From assembly GCA_012934845.2 (NCBI GenBank), contig WNNJ02000353.1:109104-173103 (forward strand): a stretch of DNA of 64,000 bases, given 5' to 3'. The DNA comes from Pomphorhynchus laevis (taxonomy: Eukaryota; Acanthocephala; Palaeacanthocephala; Echinorhynchida; Pomphorhynchidae). Numbering within the stretch: the first letter of the stretch is position 1; every line of letters starts with the position of its first letter. The position numbers and the translations under genes are program-made. Shown here piece after piece: positions 56,467 to 64,000 of the stretch. The notes beneath the pieces are model-generated. The model was not told where the DNA came from. It worked only from the letters and a program-made list of their open reading frames with translations, and made no database searches.

Positions 56467-58634
56467 CTGTAGAGCATTTTTCCCTTACGTTGGGTAAAAA
56501 TCCCTTACGTTGGTATATCCACTTTACACTTTGTATTCAAGTCACAAATGCTTGCATTTTTACTGTTATATAAAGCTTGTTTCATTAACAATGATATCGT
56601 AAATGTCTGTAAAAAAACACTTCAAAACACTTTATTATATTAAATACTTCATAAGCTTAAAATATAATATAGTTTTTAATTTATACTTAAATAATTATTA
56701 TATATTAATTTTTTACTTTAAATATTGTTTTACAAGTACATATCATAGTTTAGTGGCTGTTTTGATAGGTCATCCGTATATTTAGTTTGATATAACAAGA
56801 TTAATCCACTTGAGACACATCACCTTGAAACTCTTTGACGGAGGGGCCCCGTCAAAGATTGTGACAATACATATGTTAATGTATTGCCTTGTGTAAATTT
56901 TAATTTTCAAATGACTAATCACAATATCTTCCGATATTTTATTAAATATCGAAGAACCTGGTAATAAGCTATACTTTTGCGCGAGATATTTTCCAGTACC
57001 TCATGGAAAGAAAAGGTCACAGAGAATATACATCAGCACAATAAAAATGTCGTCATAATTTTGATGAGCATTTACTATTTTATATATTTTTTTAGCGTAA
57101 AGAAATAACCTCGTGTATATAACCAAGCAAGTATATTGGGCAAGTAATAAAATTTTATTAATCCGACATTTCAACTATTGTCCATTAGAAACAATATTCG
57201 TTTTAACAATATTCGGTAAGGTAAAGCGGCATAAATTTATAATTTGATTTAAAAAAGCAATAATAACCAAAACATTTATGTTAAACAACATAAATTTTAT
57301 TTTTGAAGTTTAAATTTTTAAATTTAATATCAAGATAAGCTTTTAGAAGGAGAACAAAATGATTTGATAAACTAGTAATATATGGTGTATTTAATATAAG
57401 CATTATAATTTAAATAATTTAATGATTTAAATAATTTAATAATTTATGTAATTTTTAATAATTTTTATAGTTTATCAGTTTATATTATTTTTATGATTTT
57501 TACTTTATTTTTCAATTAATTAAGGATTATCAATTTATCTCAAGATAAGCCTTCATTAGCAAAATGATTTGATGAAATGATAATTGCTTGTGGATTTATA
57601 ACATAATTTAAAAAATTTAATAATTTAAATTATTTAATAGTCAAGGCGGATATTTATTTTGATAAAATGGCAATCAATATTAACATAATTTAAATTATTT
57701 TAAAAAACTAAACTAATTTTTAATTATTTTTGCAATTTTATCATCAATTTATGATCAGCAATTTATCTCAACGAAAGTTTTATCAAAATATCCTAGTCAA
57801 TGACGCGTAAATAGAATCATTTACAGGGATGAAAATTAGCCTTTATCTATATATAATTAATATTGGCCTCCAACAAGATAAAGAAAATTTTAATTGGCCT
57901 CCGACATAATATATTAGCACGTTGTAAAATGCTAATAATATGTCCAATAAAAAGAATAAAATTTCACGATCAATATCGTGTTTATTCTATAGTATTCAAA
58001 AATGTTCAAAATTATATACGGTTGCAGCGTTTAAAATTTATATATTTTAATTATATATTTCAACTTTCTTTAAATTATATAGTTTTACTAACTCACATGA
58101 TTTTTAATGGTGTAAGGCAGTCTGTCAAGCTTAATCGACCTTGCGGTGCGCATTGGATATAAAAATATAGCATCACGTATTTTTATATTACGACAACGGA
58201 TGTTGATATGGATATTCCATATTTTTCATCAGCTGACGGGACAAAATCCTTCCCGGCCGTATTTTCGAAACTATGGCGTAGGGAATACCAAATTAGAAAA
58301 ATATAGTTTAATTACCTAATTCCATAATTACGCAATTTAATATTTTGTGCATCATCCCACTTGAGTGAAGACTTTGTTGCCAAAACAAAGTCTTCACTTT
58401 GTTGCCAAGAACATGTTACCGAAATATTGCAAAATCATTAAAAACACAATTTGGTGGTCATGTCATCAAAACAAATATTTAATGAACAAAACAAATATTA
58501 AATTGATTATTTGATTAAAGAACTAATATGTGAATATATTACGTATTATCAGATAGTGAAATATTTAGGAAAATATTATAGTATGCAAAGATTTTGATAA
58601 ATTGCACATTAATTTCTATGGAAACATTATTCCC
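56467..58634. other. AT-rich intergenic DNA with hairpins and a weak tandem repeat
   Basis: TCTTTGACGG/CCGTCAAAGA (56832-56858) is a 10-bp hairpin around GGGGCCCC. A word CAAGATAAGC...AAAATGATTTGAT recurs at about 57331, 57541 and, diverged, 57768. GTGAAGACTTTGTT/AACAAAGTCTTCAC (58365-58397) is a perfect 14-bp hairpin with a 5-base loop. A GC-richer patch at 58225-58280 has a CTGACG...GAAAC resemblance to hammerhead boxes but no valid fold. No gene is seen. Confidence 0.5.
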
Positions 58635-58640
58635 TTTATT
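58635..58640 (-). terminator. Polyadenylation signal AATAAA for RPL23A
   Basis: AATAAA on the minus strand about 77 bp past the RPL23A stop codon, a normal spacing for a short 3' UTR. Motif-only evidence in AT-rich DNA. Confidence 0.45.
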
Positions 58641-58716
58641 TTTATTATTTCCTTGTATTTTCAGAGATAAAGAAAACAGTAAAACGAGTATATTCTTTCT
58701 GGTAATCTTATAGTCT

Positions 58717-59220
58717 CTATATCATACCAATTTTATTCGCAATGTCCAAAGCATCATGATCAACCTTTAAACGAACATACGCCTTTTTCAAACCATCCGG
58801 ACGAATAAGAGTATTAACTTTTTCAACTTCAACATCGTATAGCTTTTTAACAGCAGCCTTGATCATAATCTTGTTGGCAAAGTTATCGACAATAAACACG
58901 AGGGTATTGTGATCCTCAATCTTTTTCATTGTACTCTCGGTTGCCAAAGGATACTTAATCACTGCAAAATGATCCATCTTGTTCCTACGTGTTATCGCTT
59001 TAGATGGACATTTCGGTTTTCGCCTAAGTTCAAGCACGCGTGGCTGACGGAATCGGATCGTTGACCTGAATTTGCGACCTTTCTTCTCATATTTACCTTT
59101 CAACATTTTCCGCTTGGCCTTTAAAGCACGGGCAGCAGCCCTTACACGACCCGGTACTCTTTTCACCTTCTTCTCGGCAGATGCACTGTCAGCCACATTT
59201 TGAGGTTCACTATCTCCCAT
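58717..59220 (-). CDS. RPL23A: 60S ribosomal protein L23a (uL23)
   Basis: 167 codons, ATG at 59220-59218, stop TAG. uL23 sits at the polypeptide exit tunnel of the large subunit, contacts 28S rRNA and docks SRP and nascent-chain factors. The N-terminal third is the usual eukaryotic basic extension ([20 protein letters not shown]) preceded by an acidic start ([18 protein letters not shown]). The conserved globular domain includes [59 protein letters not shown] and [12 protein letters not shown]. It is a little longer than human (156). The coding exon is uninterrupted. A TTTTAG acceptor 7 nt before the ATG points to a 5'-UTR intron, which argues against a processed pseudogene. The frame is intact and well conserved. 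Confidence 0.96.
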   Translation of the reverse strand: MGDSEPQNVADSASAEKKVKRVPGRVRAAARALKAKRKMLKGKYEKKGRKFRSTIRFRQPRVLELRRKPKCPSKAITRRNKMDHFAVIKYPLATESTMKKIEDHNTLVFIVDNFANKIMIKAAVKKLYDVEVEKVNTLIRPDGLKKAYVRLKVDHDALDIANKIGMI

Positions 59221-60124
59221 TACAAATCTAAAATAAAAAAATCAATATAAGCGTCTAAGCAATTGATCAACACTAAAAGTTTTGTTCCAGGTGATGATAG
59301 TGGTTGCTATCGAAGTCAAATCTTGTAAAAACACACTCCCTTCATAATCTTCAATAAAAGATTTCTACTTAAACAAAGGATCTTCTAAACTTTAAAACTC
59401 TATAGTCGAAAATAATATACTAGAAATGAAATGAAAAAAAACTGAATATTTTTAAATAAACGTTTATTGGAATTAATGTATGATGATCGTACGGCAAAAG
59501 GAGTGCATATTTTTATGGATGGTGTTATAAAAAACAAAATATAACTGGAAAACGCAAAATTTAAAGTTAAAATTTGGATATTTTTTAATTTTAAGTAAAC
59601 AGTCAAAAGCTTCAGTGGGTCATTTTTAAATTAAACAAATAACGATAAATATACGATTAAAATACTTTTTTTTAAAAGACGTCGCCTTCTCATCTAGACA
59701 ATCACCACATTTGATTGCTAAGATTAGAATGGTACTTAAAACTATTTTCAAAATATTTAAAATTATAGTTATATAATTATATTAAATTATATTTTTATAT
59801 TTTTATGCAATTTAGATATAATTTATTCATCAGCTTGACAATGATGTGCAAGCTGTTGATATTTAGGACTGTTAATATTTTTTTTATCGTTTACAAGAAA
59901 GTCATATCGTGATACATCCGAAATAAAAAATTAATAAAGACAAGAATTATAGATGGTAATCATCCCAGAGTAAATGACTACTAAAATTAAATCAGACGTT
60001 ATGATTAAAAAACTTCTAGTCTATGTTTGAAATAAGTTATTTATTTTTTAAATAATTGATTAGAAAATTTACGCAATCATAATTAGTAGTTTACAAACGT
60101 GATTTAATACTAATTTGATTACCT
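59221..60124. other. RPL23A upstream region, nothing firmly identified
   Basis: Contains the acceptor of a 5'-UTR intron at 59228-59229. The donor and first exon could not be fixed; the GC-richer bit at 59270-59345 is a candidate. The rest is AT-rich. The 68-codon minus frame at 59400-59606 shows no domain. Confidence 0.4.
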
Positions 60125-60870
60125 CGAAGCCTAGGGTTAGAATCTCCCCCGTATCAAAATTCTACAATTCTTCGTAACGTTGATAATCTCGTTTTCTTAG
60201 GCTTCTATTTCGACAACGGACTTTCACTTAAGCATTTCATTAAAAATAAAGTACGATCATCTACCTTGATTCTCAGCAACTTCCGTCAAATTCGTAGATT
60301 GATCGATTGCCCTTCTTATCTAAATCTCATATCTTCTCTCCTTTTCTCAAGACTTGGTTAATGTCTTAGTCTATTTTCCAACTCACCTAAATCCACTCTT
60401 CTACTACAACGCATCGTCAACGCAGCCATCCGACTTCTCCTCCGTCTTCGTCGTTTTGATCATACATCCTACCATCTTGTTTATATCGATTTGCCTACCA
60501 TTTATTCTCGTGTTCAAATTCGTATTATTCTCATTGCTTTCCGCGTTATAATTTTTCATACCCCTTAATTTCTCAATCTTCCTTTTCTAGACAATTTTCG
60601 TACTGTTTACTGTTCCTTGCTTTTCGTAACATGTCCCAAACTACTCCACTTCATTTGGCTTCGCTTCTTCCTTGTGGCTGCTCCTCTCTCGTGGAATCAT
60701 ATGCCCATTCATATCCGCCAATCAACATCAATACCGTGTTTAAACGCCAAATCTGATCACATTTAAGCAATTTAACTAATTTATCATATTGACTTTTTAT
60801 GTTTTTTTTTGTTTGTTCGTGGACTTGTAAGCGTGCAAGCGGCACGCATTTAATACGTTAAATAAATAAA
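60125..60870 (+). mobile_element. 5'-truncated LINE 3' end (subfamily A)
   Basis: Plus-strand counterpart of the 36.9-37.7 kb copy. It starts within the RT thumb region (SLNPTILP-like, then NLVFLG), runs through QIRRLIDCPS and NVLVYFPTHLNPLFYYNASS (shifted frame of the FSNSPKSNFLPLQR block), and ends in a 3' UTR with the clean hairpin GCGTGCAAGCGGCACGC (60831-60847) and the tail AATAAATAAATTATT. Frameshifted and dead. Confidence 0.83.
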
Positions 60871-61189
60871 TTATTAAACTATTAAGTCATCTTCTTTCAA
60901 AACTTCTAATTAGGTGTAAATTTTATTACATAATTATGAGGATTCGATAAAATTAGAACTTTTCATTACCCTAAATAATTATATACATAATCCCGATCAA
61001 ATTCTTCATTATGGCCGTGCTAATTATGATCACATCACTATTTCGTTTAATATAGAATGAATCACTCTTCTATTTTTCTGCAGTACAAAGAAAACATCGA
61101 TGTATTGTCTTTATTTCGCCGTACCTTTGTTCGATTTACACAATTAATACTGAAATCAAAGATTTTTCAGATCGCACAGATCCAAATCA
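60871..61189. other. AT-rich spacer between LINE fragments
   Basis: No feature recognised apart from its position between two LINE remnants. Confidence 0.4.
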
Positions 61190-61910
61190 AATTATCATTA
61201 TTCTAAATGGCAAGCCTACACCATTAACCAATCACTTAAACTTCTTTTATTCAGTAACAAGGTTTATCCAACTCATTTTGTCTATTACACACTCATATTG
61301 TTCACCATATTGTACTGTGTTCAACATGGCTCCGTTTTAGGTCCTTTTATTTCCTACCTTCTCGACGCCATTTCTGTACTAATTCGTGAATATAACTTTT
61401 ATCTTATGTCGTTGGCTGATGATATCATCATCTACTCTCATGCGCATAACCTCTGTATCCACGACCTCGCCACTGATACGACAAATTATCTCATGTCTAT
61501 CTCCAAGCGTTTTAATCACTTCGTCTAGCTCTTAATCCTGAAAAGCCAAAAATCACGTGGATGATAAGTAATCATCTCAAAATATCTCAACTTATTTATA
61601 GTATAATGAAAGGACTAAGAAGATAGCGAAAGCCGACGACAACTGTGCTCAAATACAAATACAGTGATCAACACACGACTGCAGCGTCTGAACCACTATC
61701 GCCTGTGACACCAGCACGCATCCCCATCCCATGTCATATTCCTTCTCTCGAAAACCCTATCCCGTCCCTCCGAACAATCATTATCCGAATAATTGACAAT
61801 CTGAATTTCCTAAGATCTCAATTCGACGATTTTCTTTCCCTCAAACCTATTGTCCATACTACTTACCCCTTGATTATCTTGATAATTCGTGCTTGGATCT
61901 TTAGAGCGGA
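61190..61910 (+). mobile_element. Diverged LINE RT fragment
   Basis: The plus strand encodes a QHGSVLGPFISYLLDAISVL then SLADDIIIYSHAHNLCIHDL region (61298-61528). These are RT motifs from the same family as ADDILIYAHAP elsewhere in the window. Then comes IIRIIDNLNFLRSQFDDFLS (about 61780-61850). It is more diverged from the A and B copies than they are from each other, so older or a third subfamily. It ends where the inverted subfamily-B piece starts. Confidence 0.75.
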
Positions 61911-61914
61911 ATGA

Positions 61915-62440
61915 GGATTGGAAATGAGTGTACAGATTGGATGAAGAGAGATAAACGTTGTTCTGTATTAAGATAAAAGCTTAGAGCTTAGAAAGAGTAA
62001 GGAAGAGTGAAAATAAACAGGTCGAGCGATTGTTTCTTAATGAGGAGACATACGATGGCCAATTTACAGTGTGATAGGAAGATAATACTAAGATGGACGA
62101 GCTAAACAAGGTGGAGAAAAAAGAGGATAGCAACGAGCATTCTGATTTAAGTATAAGGAAGAAGAGGGTCGGCATGTGAGGTTTTGTTGGGTGAGGACAT
62201 GAAGACAGATGAGACTTCGGCAAGTGAGGCAGGAAGAAGATACAAGAGTTCCGGGAGGATAAGGTGAGGCGGAGAAGAGTAGGATAGTATGGAGACGGGG
62301 TGTGAGAGAAAGCAAGGTGGTTACTTTGATCTGAAGAAACGACGAATAATCATGGGGATAGATGCTGCAAGACGCAGAGAAGCGAGAAATGATTGAGTTA
62401 AAAGTATGGCAGAGAGACTTAAAGTTACAGCGGAGTCCAA
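61915..62440 (-). mobile_element. Inverted 5' part of a LINE subfamily B copy
   Basis: The minus strand matches the connector/RT N-terminal region of the 53.2-56.3 kb copy. SSCLTCRSLICLHVLTQQNL aligns with SSLCITCSSLICPHALVQQN, and GATTGAGTT-type sequence at 62385 aligns with 54290. Its partner, the RT and 3' region, follows on the opposite strand from 62445, as expected for twin-priming inversion. Confidence 0.75.
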
Positions 62441-62444
62441 CAAT

Positions 62445-63190
62445 GTTCAGTCATAGGTCCCATGCTTTCACTCTTCTGCTCAGCGATCCCTCCCCGTTAA
62501 TCAAACCTTTCTCCTTTAACGTAATGCAACACGCCGATGACATCCTCATATATGTTCATGCCTCCGCACATCGCATACACGATATCGGAATTCTGCCTCC
62601 AACTGTCTTTCTTCTATCTACAAACGTCTCTCCAATCTCCATCTCGTTCTAAACCCCGAAAAGTCCAAAATAATGTGAATCATCCCCCGTAAACCAAACA
62701 TATCTCCTCCCACTGTATATTTTGCCTCATCGATCATCCCCATTGTCCACAATCTCACTTTCTAAGGCTTCCATTTCGATGATCACCTTTCCCATAAACC
62801 CTTCATCCGTGACAAGGTCCGCTCATCTAACTTAATTCTCCGTGACATCCGCCGTATCCGCCCCCTTATCGACTTCCGTTCTTGTATGTCTCTTCTTTCA
62901 TTGCTTCTTTTCCCTAAAATCGATTGCTGCCTTAGCCTTTTCGCCAATTCTCCAAAATCCATCATCCTACCCGTACAACAAATAATCAACACCGCCGTTC
63001 GAGTGCTCTTTCGTCTCCGTCGCTTCGACCACATATCCACATATCTTGCCCAACTCTCCTGGCCCACCATCCACATCCGCATCGAACTCCGCCTACTTCT
63101 CGTAACTTTTCATCGCTATCAGCTCACCATTGTTTATCAAACTTCCGTTCTTAGACGACACTCGTTCCACTTCGCTATCACAGCGTTCCC
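62445..63190 (+). mobile_element. LINE subfamily B, RT to C-terminus
   Basis: The plus strand reads LLLSDPSPLIKPFSFNVMQH then ADDILIYVHASAHRIHD (62440-62650), a thumb region with SLLSLLLFPKIDCCLSLFAN and INTAVRVLFRLRRFDHISTY (62886-63100), and a C-terminal part. It stops at about 63190 against a subfamily-A copy, so the 3' UTR is absent. Several frameshifts. Confidence 0.8.
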
Positions 63191-63191
63191 G

Positions 63192-63922
63192 TCATAGCCT
63201 TTTAAAATCTTGAGCTCAATTCTTTCACGATCGTTTACCCCTTGTAATATAAATCCTGATGAATTTTCTTCTTATCTACAAACTAAGCTATCTAATTTAC
63301 TTTTCCGACTACCCATAGCCCCCTTGTACCCACTCTTCTCTTTAAATGCTTTCCTCCCAGAGCAATTCCACATTTTTCCCATTTCGTCTGATGAAGTTTC
63401 TTTGGTTTTGCTGTCATTACCTAATAAAACCTCTCCTTCTGACAGAATTCCACCTCACTTGCTTAAATATATATGCTTCTCGATCTTACCCTGCCTAACC
63501 ACATTGTTCAACTCGTCAATCAGTAGCAGTACATTTCCTTCCATCTGAAAATGCGCCAGTGTTCGTCCTCTCATCAAAAAGCAATCTCTCGACTCCTCCC
63601 TACCATCTTCGTACCGTCCTATCTCACTTCTCCCAACCCTATCTAAACTCATTGAGCGTCTTGTTCTCAAGCAAGTTAATACATATTTCTTTTCCTCCAA
63701 CTTATATCCTCCCTTCCAAGCGGCTTCTCGATCTAATTACTCTACTGAAATTGCCTGACTTAAAGTTTATAACGACTTACTCATATTGCGCGATCATAAA
63801 TTATGTAGTTTCATAGTTTCTCTTGATCTATCGTCTGCTTTTGACATCGTCGATCACTCGATTCTTCTCCGTCGCCTTCGAAATGATTATGGTTTCTCTT
63901 TACCCACTGTATCATGGTTTTC

Positions 63923-63926
<4 letters not shown>
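63192..63926 (+). mobile_element. LINE subfamily A ORF2 fragment
   Basis: The plus strand is close to copy A of the 50.7-53.2 kb region: SILSRSFTPCNINPDEFSSY, LQTKLSNLLFRLPIAPLYPL and EVSLVLLSLPNKTSPSD (63210-63548), KLIHISFPPTYILPS (about 63670), then DLSSAFDIVDHSILLRRL-type sequence to TVSWFSSY at about 63925. There a TA tract replaces the continuation. 5' truncated, with a few frameshifts. Confidence 0.85.
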
Positions 63927-63994
<68 letters not shown>

Positions 63995-64000
63995 ATATAT
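63927..64000. repeat. (TA)n microsatellite at the window edge
   Basis: About 74 bp of almost pure TA following TTCTTCA of the LINE. The intact LINE copy has a short TATATAA at exactly this place (about 51750), so the tract probably expanded from it. The window ends inside the tract. Confidence 0.95.

Noticed and set aside
58225-58280. CTGACG...GAAAC resembling a hammerhead
   Set aside because: The core reads CTGACGG rather than CTGATGA and no stem II or cleavage triplet fits.
58717-59220. RPL23A as a processed pseudogene, because the coding exon has no intron
   Set aside because: The frame is intact and conserved, a splice acceptor precedes the ATG, a poly(A) signal follows, and no retroposed A-tail is seen.

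Overview
The window is nuclear DNA from an animal, most likely an invertebrate. Three recognisable genes are all metazoan-like: La autoantigen homologue, NDR/Tricornered kinase and ribosomal protein L23a. All three lie on the minus strand. The standard genetic code fits, GT-AG introns are present (several only 45-52 nt), and the background is roughly three quarters A+T. I cannot place it more precisely. The genes are islands in a repeat-rich landscape of Penelope-like elements (PLEs), APE-type LINEs, hAT DNA transposons, foldback MITEs and tandem arrays.

Layout. 1-22.5 kb has no convincing protein gene. It holds a 219-bp foldback MITE (1215-1433), a broken retrotransposon with a YADD-type reverse transcriptase preceded by direct repeats (2640-4860), a strong hammerhead-ribozyme candidate (5858-5910, minus), a diverged 365-bp duplication, a cluster of PLE fragments (10.86-12.68 kb), a large foldback element (14.2-14.9 kb), a 140-bp tandem repeat (16.7-17.2 kb), a cluster of an unnamed dispersed repeat (18.2-20.7 kb) and an unexplained GC-rich island (20.94-21.35 kb). 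22.5-29.7 kb is the La gene: 11 coding exons, 442 codons, with two PLE fragments in one intron. 29.8-34.75 kb is a roughly 5-kb satellite of about 160-bp units. It abuts the La 5' end and lies just past the NDR kinase 3' end.

34.9-45.9 kb is the NDR kinase gene, 12 visible coding exons. Their junctions agree in phase except at one place: the exon that should carry the HRDIKPDN catalytic loop is not in the sequence. The introns hold PLE pieces, a LINE inserted in a PLE, a GIY-YIG remnant and a 205-bp direct repeat. 46.4-56.5 kb is a nest of mobile elements: a LINE 3' fragment, a MITE with 8-bp target duplications, and a hAT transposon now spanning about 7.2 kb because a PLE piece and two LINE copies sit inside it. 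58.7-59.2 kb is RPL23A, an uninterrupted coding exon with a probable 5'-UTR intron. 60.1-64 kb is a second field of LINE fragments, one with a 5' inversion, ending in a (TA)n tract.

The genes do not form a pathway or operon. RPL23A and La both serve RNA biology: ribosome structure and RNA polymerase III transcript chaperoning. NDR kinase works in Hippo-like/MOB signalling. The window's main interest is genome architecture: same-strand PLEs in two unrelated genes, a promoter-like satellite unit beside La, an intron spanning an in-frame stop in La, a missing kinase exon, and hammerhead-type motifs.
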